Numbered from the stretch's first letter, positions 53,773 to 62,514 are shown. The stretch is 64,000 nt of DNA from Alkalihalobacillus sp. TS-13 (GCF_019720915.1 NZ_JAHKSI010000003.1:293203-357202), one strand, 5' to 3'. The notes: generated from the letters alone by a model not told the origin. Program-made: numbers and translations.

Positions 53773-53897
53773 TTCGGTGCCACTTCGGTGCCAGGCACCA
53801 TTTCGGACCTCAACAGCCCCAAGGGTTCTGATTCGGTGCCAGGCACCGTCTAGGAACCGTTGGGGCGCAAGGGGTAAATTGTCGTGCCTGGCACTGC
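53773..53897 (+). repeat. 48-bp-period palindrome element, locus 3
   Basis: GGTGCCAGGCACC at 53787-53799 and 53835-53847, and CGTGCCTGGCAC at 53883-53894; centres are about 48 bases apart. The spacers match locus 1 and locus 2 in inverted orientation. Confidence 0.8.
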
Positions 53898-53983
53898 CTA
53901 CTATATCATGAATCAGTGTATTTGTGTTTTGTTGTAGAGGTTGTATAAACTGTTAGTGGTGCAAGAAGAGGGGGGAATACGTA

Positions 53984-54997
53984 ATGGATTCAATGATACA
54001 TGTTGAAAATTTGACGAAGGAATTCAAATCATATTCTAGTAGATCTGGTCTGAAGGGTGCATTCCGCGACCTTTTGACGAGAAATTATAAAATTCATCGG
54101 GCGGTCGATTCGATCTCACTTGATGTGAAACCGGGTGAAATGATCGGCTATATCGGGGAGAATGGAGCGGGTAAGTCAACGACGATCAAGATGCTTACCG
54201 GTATCCTCACGCCAACGTCCGGCGAAGTAATGATCAATGGAATGAATCCGCATAAAGAACGGGAGAAGTTCGTAAAAACGATTGGTGTCGTATTCGGACA
54301 GCGTTCCCAGCTCTGGTGGGATATTGCTGTGCAAGAGTCCTTCCGACTGCTTAAAAAGGTATACAACGTCTCAGATGAGGATTACCGCAACCATATGGGG
54401 ATGGTAATTGATGCGCTTGATATCGGACCATTGCTCGACAAGCCTGTACGTAAACTTTCACTCGGGCAACGGATGCGGTGTGAATTGGCTGCAGCGCTTA
54501 TCCACAATCCGCCGCTTCTTTTCTTAGATGAACCGACAATCGGTCTCGATGTGCTCGTAAAGCTGAAGATCCGTGAGTTCCTTAAAGAGATGAACAAAAA
54601 ATACAACACGACAGTTATGCTGACAACGCACGATTTGTCTGATATCGAAGCTCTCTGTGAACGGGTCGTCATGTTGGATGAGGGGAAAATCATTTATGAT
54701 GGCGCGCTTAATCAGCTGAAAACAAGCTGGGGAGAAGGGAAACAGATCCAGTTCCACTTTAAAACTCCAAAAACGAGAGATGAACTGATCACTGCTACTG
54801 GCCAACAGCTTGTCGTTTGGGAACCTGGGGATAACGAAAACAGCTGGACAGCGAATGTGACGAACGATGAAGATATCATTTCACAAGTCATCGGTGACGT
54901 TGTAGCCAACCATCAAATTCTCGACCTGAAGATCCTGGAGACTTCAACTGAAGAGATCATCCGCAATATATACGAAGAGGGCATCATCCATGGGTAA
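53984..54997 (+). CDS. ABC-2 type exporter, ATP-binding protein
   Basis: A 337-residue ATPase: Walker A GENGAGKST, Q-loop FGQRSQLWWD, signature LSLGQRMRCE, Walker B LLFLDEPTIGLD, and a ~90-residue C-terminal extension. The LSLGQ signature and FGQRSQLWWD loop are typical of exporters paired with DUF990/ABC-2 permeases, two of which follow. The cargo is unknown. The start has GAGGGGGGAA upstream. The 3' end overlaps the first permease by 8 bases. Confidence 0.88.
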   Translation: MDSMIHVENLTKEFKSYSSRSGLKGAFRDLLTRNYKIHRAVDSISLDVKPGEMIGYIGENGAGKSTTIKMLTGILTPTSGEVMINGMNPHKEREKFVKTIGVVFGQRSQLWWDIAVQESFRLLKKVYNVSDEDYRNHMGMVIDALDIGPLLDKPVRKLSLGQRMRCELAAALIHNPPLLFLDEPTIGLDVLVKLKIREFLKEMNKKYNTTVMLTTHDLSDIEALCERVVMLDEGKIIYDGALNQLKTSWGEGKQIQFHFKTPKTRDELITATGQQLVVWEPGDNENSWTANVTNDEDIISQVIGDVVANHQILDLKILETSTEEIIRNIYEEGIIHG

Positions 54998-55781
54998 GTA
55001 TATTGAAATGATCCGTATCCGGTTTTTGATGATGCTTGCGTATAGGACGAACTATTACAGCGGTATCATTATTTACAGTATCAACATTGCTGCCTATTAC
55101 TTTTTATGGAGTGCTATTTATGGCGGTAAAGAGGACATCCAGGGGTTGTCAGTCATACAGATGACCACTTACATAGCCGTCGCATGGATGGCCCGGGCGT
55201 TTTATTTTAACAATATCGACCGTGAAATTGCGCTAGAAATAAAGGAGGGGAAAGTCGCTGTCGAATTGATTCGGCCATATCATTATCTCAATATGAAGAC
55301 GATGGCGGCACTTGGAGAAGGGATTTTCCGATTGCTCTTTTTCTCAGTTCCGGGTATGTTCCTGGTCAGTCTCGTTTTTCCGCTCCAATTTTCTGCAAAT
55401 CTCGCTACCTGGGGATATTTCGGGATTTCGATCTTATTCAGTTTCATCATAAATACACAAATCAATTTGATGACGGGCATTTTTACTTTCTTCATCTTTA
55501 ACAATGATGGGTTGATGAGGGCAAAAAGAGTGGTCATTGATCTGTTTTCGGGGTTGATCCTTCCGATCAGTTTCTATCCTGGGTGGGCTCAATCCGCTAT
55601 GGAATGGTTCCCGTTCATGTACATTTCCTATGTCCCAAGCATGATTTTTTCTGAAGGGTTCGTCGGACAGCAGGTCTTGAACGCCTTGATGATGCAGATC
55701 TTATGGTGCTTATTGCTCCTTGTACCGATACAGATCTTATGGGTACTTGCGAAAAAACAAATGATCATACAAGGAGGGTAG
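54990..55781 (+). CDS. ABC-2 family permease, first subunit
   Basis: 263 residues with six hydrophobic segments, of the ABC-2/DUF990 type (IRIRFLMMLAYRTNYYSGI at the N-terminus, FSGLILPISFYPGWAQS near residue 190). It overlaps the ATPase gene by 8 bases and pairs with the next permease to form the exporter channel. Confidence 0.82.
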   Translation: MGKYIEMIRIRFLMMLAYRTNYYSGIIIYSINIAAYYFLWSAIYGGKEDIQGLSVIQMTTYIAVAWMARAFYFNNIDREIALEIKEGKVAVELIRPYHYLNMKTMAALGEGIFRLLFFSVPGMFLVSLVFPLQFSANLATWGYFGISILFSFIINTQINLMTGIFTFFIFNNDGLMRAKRVVIDLFSGLILPISFYPGWAQSAMEWFPFMYISYVPSMIFSEGFVGQQVLNALMMQILWCLLLLVPIQILWVLAKKQMIIQGG

Positions 55782-55786
55782 CCATC

Positions 55787-56572
55787 ATGTCTCATCTTTC
55801 AATTTTTGTCCAATATGTAGGCCAATACATGAAAACGAGGCTCACGTACCGTTCAGATATGGTAGTGGAAATCCTGTCTGACTTGCTTTTCCAGGCGGTT
55901 AACCTGATTTTCATACTAGTCGTCTTCGGTCATACCAAGTTATTGAGCGGCTGGAGTAAGGACGAAATCATCTTTATTTATGGTTTCTTCTTAGTTCCTT
56001 TCGCGCTTTTCTCAACCTTTTTCAACATTTGGGACTTTAATGAGCGTTATATCGTAAAAGGTGAGCTTGATCGTATCCTGACGAGGCCGATCCATAGTCT
56101 GTTCCAGGTAATTCTTGAACGTATGGAACTGGAATCGATATTCGGTGTCATCACGGGTCTTGCTGTCATGTTTTATGCAGGGAGCAATCTTGGAATGACG
56201 ATTGCATGGTACGACCCGTTTTTATTCCTGTTATTCGTTATTGGAGGCGCACTCGTTTATGCAGGCATCTTCATCAGCCTGGCAACGATCAGCTTCTGGT
56301 CTGACAGCCGTACGGATATCATGCCGATGATGTACAACATCGGAAACTTCGGTCGGTATCCGGTTGATATTTATAATCAGATCATCCGCTATGTGCTTAC
56401 TTGGATTTTGCCATTTGCGTTTGTCGGGGTTTATCCTGCTGCATTTTTTCTCGATAAAACAGAATGGTACGGATACGCGTATTTGACGCCTGTCATGGGT
56501 ATTGTCTTTTTCACTTTGGCCATTTTCCTATGGAACATCGGGGTTACAAAATACCGGGGAGCGGGAAGTTAA
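55787..56572 (+). CDS. ABC-2 family permease, second subunit (DUF990 type)
   Basis: 261 residues and six hydrophobic segments, matching PF06182-type permeases (YMKTRLTYRSDMVVEILSDL, and GELDRILTRPIHSLFQVILE). The ATG at 55787 is 5 bases after the previous stop and has AAGGAGGG upstream. It is the last gene of the three-gene exporter operon. Confidence 0.82.
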   Translation: MSHLSIFVQYVGQYMKTRLTYRSDMVVEILSDLLFQAVNLIFILVVFGHTKLLSGWSKDEIIFIYGFFLVPFALFSTFFNIWDFNERYIVKGELDRILTRPIHSLFQVILERMELESIFGVITGLAVMFYAGSNLGMTIAWYDPFLFLLFVIGGALVYAGIFISLATISFWSDSRTDIMPMMYNIGNFGRYPVDIYNQIIRYVLTWILPFAFVGVYPAAFFLDKTEWYGYAYLTPVMGIVFFTLAIFLWNIGVTKYRGAGS

Positions 56573-56627
56573 GGGTATGTTATGTTTTAACCGTTCAGAG
56601 GAATGATAGTAAATATAAACTAGGGAC

Positions 56628-56660
56628 GGAGGTGAAGCCTTCGATTTCTGAAGGCGACCT
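56628..56660 (+). promoter_or_regulatory. Hairpin pairing the ribosome site of the CNNM-type gene
   Basis: AGGT (56630-56633) pairs with ACCT (56657-56660), and GCCTTC (56637-56642) with GAAGGC (56650-56655). The GTG start at 56661 follows at once. The only good Shine-Dalgarno (GGAGG) is in the left arm. Confidence 0.45.
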
Positions 56661-57944
56661 GTGGTTATCTTCAAGCTCCTATCCGTTGCCATTCTGATTG
56701 CGCTCACGGCTTTTTTCGTAGCAGCAGAATTTGCAATTGTGAAAGTACGTTCAACTAAAATCGATAAACTTGTTGAGGATGGAAATAAAAAAGCAGTAGC
56801 AGCACGAAAAGTACTCGACAATCTGGATGGGTATTTATCAGCTTGTCAGCTCGGAATCACCATCACGGCTCTCGGACTCGGATGGTTAGGTGAACCGACA
56901 GTTGAACAGATCCTCCATCCGGTTTTTGAAGAGTTTGCGATTTCAGAAGCACTCGCAAGTACGCTTTCCTTCATTATTGCGTTTTCAGCGATCACGTTTT
57001 TACATGTCGTTTTAGGGGAACTCGCACCGAAGACGATTGCAATCCAGAAATCAGAAGGGACCAGTCTCTTACTCGCAAGGCCGTTGATTTTGTTCTATAA
57101 AATCATGTATCCCTTCATCTGGGTATTGAATGGATCGGCTCGACTCTTCACAAGATTGCTTGGATTCAGGCAGGTGAATGAGCATGAAGTAGCCCACTCA
57201 GAAGAGGAACTGCGAATCATCCTTTCCGAAAGCTATAAAAGTGGAGAAATCAACAAGTCAGAGCTCCATTACGTCAATAAAATTTTCGAATTCGATGACC
57301 GGACTGCCAAAGAGATCATGGTGCCGAGGACAGAAATGGTCTGTATGTTCACCGATGAGCCGATGGAAGAGAACGTTTCAATCATGAGTAATGAAAAGTT
57401 CACCCGTTATCCTGTCGCAGAAGGTGATAAAGATCATATCATCGGGCTCGTAAATATAAAAGAAGTCTTCAATTCTTTGCTATTGAAGGAAGAACGTCCG
57501 CTTAACGAGTTCATCCGGCCGGTCCTTAAGGTGATTGAGACGACACCGATCAAAACATTGCTCGTCCAGATGCAGAAGGAACGGGTCCATATGATGATAC
57601 TAGTCGACGAATACGGAGGTACTGCAGGTCTCGTCACAGTTGAAGACATCATTGAAGAGATTGTCGGTGAAATCCGTGATGAATTCGATACAGAGGAAAA
57701 GCCCCAGATTGAAAAACTGGACCGTAACCATGCAATCCTTGATGGTAAAGCACTAATTTCTGACGTCAATGAGTTTTTCAAAATCGAAATCGACGACTCA
57801 GAACTGGATACGATCGGGGGCTGGCTATTGACACAAAGCTCAGACATTTCCGTAGACGAGGAATATCCTTTCGAACATGTGACATTTAGAATCATCGAAG
57901 CAGATGACCAACAAATCAAACGTATTGATGCAATCGGCCATTAG
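56661..57944 (+). CDS. CNNM/HlyC-CorC family membrane protein
   Basis: 427 residues. A DUF21 transmembrane domain (residues 1-190, ALTAFFVAAEFAIVKVRSTKI and GLGWLGEPTVEQIL) is followed by two CBS domains (MVPRTEMVCMFTD and the MILVDEYGGTAGLVTVEDIIEEIVGEI block) and a C-terminal CorC_HlyC domain. B. subtilis paralogues are YhdP, YrkA and YqhB. Members are linked to Mg2+ efflux or haemolysin-like functions. The GTG at 56661 aligns with the family N-terminus, and its ribosome site is in a hairpin. Confidence 0.88.
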   Translation: MVIFKLLSVAILIALTAFFVAAEFAIVKVRSTKIDKLVEDGNKKAVAARKVLDNLDGYLSACQLGITITALGLGWLGEPTVEQILHPVFEEFAISEALASTLSFIIAFSAITFLHVVLGELAPKTIAIQKSEGTSLLLARPLILFYKIMYPFIWVLNGSARLFTRLLGFRQVNEHEVAHSEEELRIILSESYKSGEINKSELHYVNKIFEFDDRTAKEIMVPRTEMVCMFTDEPMEENVSIMSNEKFTRYPVAEGDKDHIIGLVNIKEVFNSLLLKEERPLNEFIRPVLKVIETTPIKTLLVQMQKERVHMMILVDEYGGTAGLVTVEDIIEEIVGEIRDEFDTEEKPQIEKLDRNHAILDGKALISDVNEFFKIEIDDSELDTIGGWLLTQSSDISVDEEYPFEHVTFRIIEADDQQIKRIDAIGH

Positions 57945-58009
57945 CATTTCCGGTCCATCTTGTCCTATCTTTCCTTTCTCTAGCATAGGAATGTGAAGAG
58001 GTGGATAAG

Positions 58010-58444
58010 ATGGATCTTCTTATTGTGGTCTTTGTATTCGTTTCGGTCTTCATTATCGTGCAAAAGAGTCTGGTGTCCTTTTTTCGCCATCCTCGTCATT
58101 TACATAAAAAATCACGTAAATTCATTTCTTTTGATGATCTGATGGCTTTATTCATTGTTTATTCAATCATCATCCTCGGATTCGGTGCAATCTATTTCAG
58201 TCTTTTGATGGTTGGGATCCCAGTTCTGATGGAAAGTGGGACGCCTGTGAACGGATCGTATGCCGAACTGACTGAGGTGGTATCTTACTTCAGTGCGGTC
58301 ACACTCCTTTCCGTAGGGTATGGGGATATCACACCGATTGGAATCGGCAGATGGATTTCAATCATCGAAGCATTGGTCGGATACCTTTTACCGGCAGCCT
58401 TCGTTCTTTCTACTGTCGTCGAAACGGAGTGGAAATCGGATTAG
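58010..58444 (+). CDS. Small two-helix potassium channel family protein
   Basis: 144 residues with an N-terminal anchor helix followed by an Ion_trans_2 unit. The selectivity filter lies in TLLSVGYGDITPIG (GYGD core) between two membrane helices. It has no RCK/TrkA domain, so it is an ungated-looking KcsA-type subunit that would tetramerise. The ATG at 58010 has AGAGGTG 6 bases upstream. Confidence 0.88.
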   Translation: MDLLIVVFVFVSVFIIVQKSLVSFFRHPRHLHKKSRKFISFDDLMALFIVYSIIILGFGAIYFSLLMVGIPVLMESGTPVNGSYAELTEVVSYFSAVTLLSVGYGDITPIGIGRWISIIEALVGYLLPAAFVLSTVVETEWKSD

Positions 58445-58487
58445 TTGTTTCCTTCCAAGTTATTGGGTACCCTTAATATAGAGGAAA

Positions 58488-58609
58488 GTTCAAAAAGTGC
58501 CACATGATAAACGGCGAATTTCCGACACATAGGATGTGCTAGTACCGGCGTGGTCATAGGACGTGACGTTTTTAGCCGATGTTGTTTCTAATCCGGCATC
58601 TTTTTGAAC
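58488..58609. mobile_element. MITE-like element, AACGGCG family, copy 3
   Basis: 122 bp bounded by GTTCAAAAAG (58488-58497) and CTTTTTGAAC (58600-58609), with CACATGATAAACGGCG next to the left end. It separates the channel gene from bcp. Confidence 0.7.
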
Positions 58610-58638
58610 TAAGATATTTTAGTAGGAGGGTACAAATC

Positions 58639-59106
58639 ATGTCTGTCAAAACAGGAGAAAAAGCACCGGATTTTACTTTAGAAGCGAATAATGGCGAGAA
58701 GGTCAGCCTCTCAGATTTCAAAGGCAAAAATGTCGTATTATATTTCTATCCGAAAGACATGACACCAGGATGTACAACGGAAGCTTGCGATTTCAGGGAC
58801 CATCACAGTGAGTTCAGTGATCAGAACACGGTGATCCTCGGTGTGAGCCCGGACCCAGTCGACCGCCATAAGAAATTCATCGAAAAGCATGATCTCCCAT
58901 TCTTATTGCTTGCGGATGAAGACAACAAAGTGGCTGAACTTTATGATGTATGGCAATTGAAAAAGAACTTCGGGAAAGAATACATGGGCATTGTCCGTTC
59001 CACGTTCATCATCGATAAGGACGGCGAGCTTGTGAAAGAGTGGCGTAAAGTAAAAGTGAAGGATCATGTAACAGAAGCACTCGAATATATAAAAGAAAAT
59101 CTTTAA
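58639..59106 (+). CDS. bcp: Thioredoxin-dependent thiol peroxidase (Bcp/PrxQ)
   Basis: 155 residues, an atypical 2-Cys peroxiredoxin. The peroxidatic Cys45 and resolving Cys50 are in TPGCTTEACDFRD, the five-residue spacing of the PrxQ alpha-2 type. It reduces peroxides using thioredoxin and is the B. subtilis ygaF equivalent. The ATG at 58639 has AGGAGGG upstream. Upstream in-frame codons fall in the MITE. A link to nearby perR is plausible but no PerR box is seen at this gene. Confidence 0.93.
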   Translation: MSVKTGEKAPDFTLEANNGEKVSLSDFKGKNVVLYFYPKDMTPGCTTEACDFRDHHSEFSDQNTVILGVSPDPVDRHKKFIEKHDLPFLLLADEDNKVAELYDVWQLKKNFGKEYMGIVRSTFIIDKDGELVKEWRKVKVKDHVTEALEYIKENL

Positions 59107-59111
59107 CCAGG

Positions 59112-59141
59112 AATGAGGCTGCCCCACAGCCTCATTTTTTT
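59112..59141 (+). terminator. Terminator after bcp
   Basis: AATGAGGCTG pairs with CAGCCTCATT, then six Ts. Confidence 0.85.
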
Positions 59142-59156
59142 CTTAATTAATAGTTA

Positions 59157-59517
59157 GCGAAATTTCACTCCCTTTCCGCTGGCGAACGAAAAGAGGCCGA
59201 TTAGTCACGAAGGTCACTGGAAAACTGACGAGGAGGCTCTCGCCGCCGCAGGAAGTTTGAAGTGATCCAAGTGACTGGTCGCTGAGCTTGACTCACTTCC
59301 AAGCATTAGCCCTAAATCCGCGAGCCTCCTCACTTGCACAGGATGTCAACACAAAAATGAAATCATTTTCGTGTCTGCGATGAGAATACTTAGAAGTTTT
59401 CGTTATGCTGGTTTCGACGTTCACCACAAGACGTGATGGTTTTTAGTCGAAGATCCTTTTAAAAATTGTGGGGTCTCGCCTGGATCGCTTCTCCCGCAGG
59501 AGTGTCGCAAATTTCGC
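59157..59517 (+). repeat. Large palindromic repeat, copy I
   Basis: 361 bp. Left GCGAAATTTCACTCCC, right CCCGCAGGAGTGTCGCAAATTTCGC. Full core present. Confidence 0.85.
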
Positions 59518-59665
59518 ATAACCTTTTGCTTTATGCTCTCTTCAGCGTACAGAGGACTCGCCAAGCATTATATCAATGGAATCGTCAGAAAATTTCGTTT
59601 AAGATTGGACGATGCCGACTGAATTGTTGTTTAATAAAAGTAGGAAACCTAGGGAGGTAATCGTG

Positions 59666-60616
59666 ATGTTCATAGTATCTTCAGCAAAAGTACGCTATTC
59701 GATCCAGGACGATATGAAGGAAAAATATCCAGATATCCAATTCCAGTTCTGCCAAAACATAAAGGAAGCGGAAGAGTATTTGCCTGATGCAGATATTCTG
59801 CTTACATATGGAGAAGATTTAACACCTGAAATCATTCAAAAAGCCAAACAGTTGAAATGGATCAATGTCATGTCAGCTGGACTTGATAAAATGCCGTTCG
59901 AAGCAATCAAGTCAAAGGACCTACTTGTTACAAACGCAAGAGGCATTCATAAAATACCCATGGCTGAATATACAATCGGTATGATGCTTCAAGTGATTCG
60001 TAACTTCTCGTTAATCAAGGAAAATCAAAAGAATAAAGTTTGGGAACGTAAATTCCAAGTCGGGGAGTTATATGGTAAAACGCTCGGCGTATTGGGAGCG
60101 GGTGCAATCGGTTCTGAAATTGCACGATTAGCAAAAGCCTTCAATATGCATACAGTCGGACTGAACCGCAGTGGCCGCCCGGTGGATCACTTCGATGAAA
60201 TGGTCACCTTCGATCAGCTGGTTGTCCTTTTACGTAAGGCTGATTTCGTTGTATCTGTCTTACCGAAAACCGATGAAACACACGCCTTTTTAAAGAAGGT
60301 ACATTTTGAAACAATGCAGGAGCATTCCATATTCATAAACATAGGGAGAGGGACAACAGTTGATCAGCAAGGTTTAATCCAGGCCCTCCAAGAAAATCAG
60401 ATTGCACATGCAGTTCTTGATGTGATGGAAAAAGAGCCCCTGCCGGAGGATAATGTACTATGGGAAATGGAGAATGTAACGATCACGCCACACCTTTCAG
60501 GTATCACACCTCTTTATCAGCGACGCGCCTTTGATCAATTCGAAGAAAATCTTAAGGTTTTTCGACAAGGTGAAGGGGAGTATCTAAATAAAATCGATCT
60601 CAGCAGGGGGTATTGA
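59666..60616 (+). CDS. D-isomer-specific 2-hydroxyacid dehydrogenase
   Basis: 316 residues. The NAD-binding domain has VLGAGAIGSEIARL near residue 145. The catalytic Arg lies in NIGRGTTVDQQ, the Glu in DVMEKEPLPED, and the His in ITPHLSG. It would reduce 2-oxoacids such as glyoxylate or hydroxypyruvate, with specificity unknown. The ATG at 59666 is 7 bases after GGGAGGT. The adenosyltransferase gene follows after 3 bases. Confidence 0.9.
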   Translation: MFIVSSAKVRYSIQDDMKEKYPDIQFQFCQNIKEAEEYLPDADILLTYGEDLTPEIIQKAKQLKWINVMSAGLDKMPFEAIKSKDLLVTNARGIHKIPMAEYTIGMMLQVIRNFSLIKENQKNKVWERKFQVGELYGKTLGVLGAGAIGSEIARLAKAFNMHTVGLNRSGRPVDHFDEMVTFDQLVVLLRKADFVVSVLPKTDETHAFLKKVHFETMQEHSIFINIGRGTTVDQQGLIQALQENQIAHAVLDVMEKEPLPEDNVLWEMENVTITPHLSGITPLYQRRAFDQFEENLKVFRQGEGEYLNKIDLSRGY

Positions 60617-60619
60617 TTG

Positions 60620-61171
60620 ATGAAGATTTATACGAAATCTGGAGATAAGGGCACGACCTCACTCGTATACGGCGATCGTGTCGGGAAGAACGATCCTCGA
60701 GTTGAAGCATATGGGACCTGTGACGAAGCCAATTCAATGATAGGGTTAGGCTTAAGCCATTTACAGGACCAGAACAGGGAATGGAAAGCGGAATTTGAAA
60801 AAGTCGTCCGCAGGGTCCAGACTGTGCTTTTTCATGTGGGAGCCGAGCTAGCAACTCCAGTAGATAAAACAGTAGGATGGACGTTGGAAGAGAGTGATAT
60901 CACATACCTTGAACAGGCCATCGACCAGTGGGATGAGGAATTGACACCTTTAAAGCAATTCGTCCTTCCAGGAGGATCAAAAGCCGCTTCAGCTTTTCAT
61001 GTAGCAAGGACTGTCGTGAGGAGAGCAGAACGTCAGGCGGTGGGAATTGAAAAAGTCAATCCGTTGGTGCTTTCCTATCTGAACCGGCTTTCTGATTTCT
61101 TATTCGTTGCAGCCAGGTATACAAATCAGAAAATGAATATAGTGGAACCAATCTTACATGAAGAGGAGTAA
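60620..61171 (+). CDS. Cob(I)alamin adenosyltransferase, PduO type
   Basis: 183 residues. It transfers adenosine from ATP to cob(I)alamin. The N-terminal ATP loop KIYTKSGDKGTTSLVYGDRV and the VRRAERQAV and LNRLSDFLFVAARY segments carry the family's key Arg, Glu, Asn and Asp residues. It resembles B. subtilis YvqK. No other B12 gene is nearby. The ATG at 60620 fits the AGGGGG site. Confidence 0.92.
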   Translation: MKIYTKSGDKGTTSLVYGDRVGKNDPRVEAYGTCDEANSMIGLGLSHLQDQNREWKAEFEKVVRRVQTVLFHVGAELATPVDKTVGWTLEESDITYLEQAIDQWDEELTPLKQFVLPGGSKAASAFHVARTVVRRAERQAVGIEKVNPLVLSYLNRLSDFLFVAARYTNQKMNIVEPILHEEE

Positions 61172-61195
61172 ATCCGCATAAAATAAGGGTTATAA

Positions 61196-61225
61196 TTGAC
61201 AATTGTCACAAATTCCGTGTACACT
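61196..61225 (+). promoter_or_regulatory. perR promoter
   Basis: TTGACA (61196-61201), 18 bases, TACACT (61220-61225). Confidence 0.65.
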
Positions 61226-61227
61226 AA

Positions 61228-61242
61228 TTATAAATATTATAA
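61228..61242 (+). promoter_or_regulatory. PerR box at the perR promoter
   Basis: TTATAAATATTATAA differs from the consensus TTATAATNATTATAA at one position. It lies over the expected transcription start, so PerR should repress its own gene. Confidence 0.85.
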
Positions 61243-61277
61243 AGTAATAATGTCTTTCGGAAGAGAGGTGCATGACG

Positions 61278-61715
61278 ATGACACAAGAAGAAAACCGATT
61301 ACAAACAGCGGTTGATACGTTGAAGGATGCGGGGGTTCGCATTACGCCACAACGTCATGCGATTCTAGAGTATTTAATCCAAACAATGTCTCATCCTACT
61401 GCTGATGAGATTTATAAAGCATTAGAGGACAAATTTCCTAATATGAGTGTAGCGACTGTATACAACAACCTACGTGTATTTAAGGGAGCAGGACTTGTAA
61501 AAGAACTGACCTACGGGGATTCTTCCAGCCGGTTCGATTGTGTAACCACAGACCACTATCACATCATCTGTGAAAGCTGCGGAAAAATTGTCGACTTCTC
61601 CTATCCTGGCCTTGATGAAGTGGAGGATGTCGCAAAGCACGTAACAGGCTTCAAGGTTGCAAATCACCGTATGGAAGTTTACGGAACATGTCCAGAATGC
61701 CAAAAGATTCATTAA
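61278..61715 (+). CDS. perR: Peroxide-responsive repressor PerR
   Basis: A 145-residue Fur-family metal-dependent repressor. The winged helix has [11 protein letters not shown] and [12 protein letters not shown]. Regulatory metal ligands H39, D87, H93 and H95 correspond to B. subtilis H37, D85, H91 and H93, the two oxidised by peroxide included. The structural zinc site is CESC and CPEC. The ATG at 61278 has AGAGGTG at 7-base spacing, and 61272 is too close. Confidence 0.95.
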   Translation: MTQEENRLQTAVDTLKDAGVRITPQRHAILEYLIQTMSHPTADEIYKALEDKFPNMSVATVYNNLRVFKGAGLVKELTYGDSSSRFDCVTTDHYHIICESCGKIVDFSYPGLDEVEDVAKHVTGFKVANHRMEVYGTCPECQKIH

Positions 61716-61720
61716 AAAGA

Positions 61721-61764
61721 TGACCTTCGTTCCAATGATTGATGGAGTGGAGGTCGTTTTTTTT
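61721..61764 (+). terminator. Terminator after perR
   Basis: GACCTTC..TCCA pairs with TGGAG..AGGTC, followed by eight Ts. Confidence 0.75.
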
Positions 61765-61840
61765 GAAGATAAGCGGCGAAACGAAAATTTTCTGGACACC
61801 AGAGCACTTATTCATGAACCAGGCCTTACTTTAACTGACT

Positions 61841-61972
61841 TAACGGACACCAGCACTCTTATCTACATAAATTAGCTGAAAAACATTCTCTTTTAGCAAG
61901 ATAGCGTTTCTCATGTCCGTTAAATTACCAAATCACCTTTTTTATCACGGATAAGGTCTGGAGTGTCCGTTA
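61841..61972. repeat. Inverted-repeat element with TAACGGACAC ends
   Basis: TAACGGACAC (61841-61850) and GTGTCCGTTA (61963-61972) are perfect inverted repeats. TTATC lies inside each arm, and an additional ATGTCCGTTAA is internal at about 61913. It is in the perR-ygzB gap, which has no gene. The rest of the gap has only an imperfect TAAGGCTCAGCTTACGCCTAACGCTAG stretch near 62050-62090. Confidence 0.6.
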
Positions 61973-62126
61973 GAGTGGCAAACCTATCAGGATAACCACC
62001 CAAAATATAAAATACCTCTTTACTCGGAGATGTTTTTCCCTTCGCTAGTGAATAAGTCCAGCTTAGGCTCAGCTTACGCCTAACGCTAGACTTGCCAAGT
62101 AAAAATGTAAATCTTTCGCTCCAAAT

Positions 62127-62157
62127 GAAAAAGTGACCCCTTAAAGGTCACTTTTCA
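62127..62157 (-). terminator. Terminator of ygzB
   Basis: AAGTGACC pairs with GGTCACTT, with a T-tract on the minus strand. Confidence 0.8.
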
Positions 62158-62514
62158 TCAATCCTCTTTCTTTTTCCTGTTGTATTTCTCACTGAATTCA
62201 ATACCATCGAGTGATGGATCCATTGTTAATGGCTGCTTGCAGAACATGCATGCATCGACCCTTCCAAGTACTTTTGTCACCCTATGACAGTTCGGGCATT
62301 CCACCTGGACAGCCTTCGTCGAAAGCATCCCTATCCATATATATACCGCGGCACTTGATAATGTCGCTAAAAAACCGATCAACATGAAAATCGTCATCAC
62401 TGCAAAACTTGCTTTAAAATAAAGTCCAAGGTACATTATGATAATGCCGATGAACACTAGGCTCAGGGCAAACGTTCTAATTTTATTGATCTTACTTGTA
62501 TATTTCAATTCCAT
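62158..62514 (-). CDS. ygzB: YgzB family protein (UPF0295)
   Basis: 118 residues. Two membrane helices (about 12-35 and 40-65) are followed by a zinc-ribbon-like part with CPNC and CMFC. It matches UPF0295/YgzB, function unknown. The start at 62514 has GGAGGA 8 bases upstream. Its position between perR and ygxA is as in B. subtilis. Confidence 0.9.
   Translation of the reverse strand: MELKYTSKINKIRTFALSLVFIGIIIMYLGLYFKASFAVMTIFMLIGFLATLSSAAVYIWIGMLSTKAVQVECPNCHRVTKVLGRVDACMFCKQPLTMDPSLDGIEFSEKYNRKKKED

Noticed and set aside
61657-61875. 72-codon ORF after perR
   Set aside because: It starts inside perR, runs through the terminator and the inverted-repeat element, and has no ribosome site.
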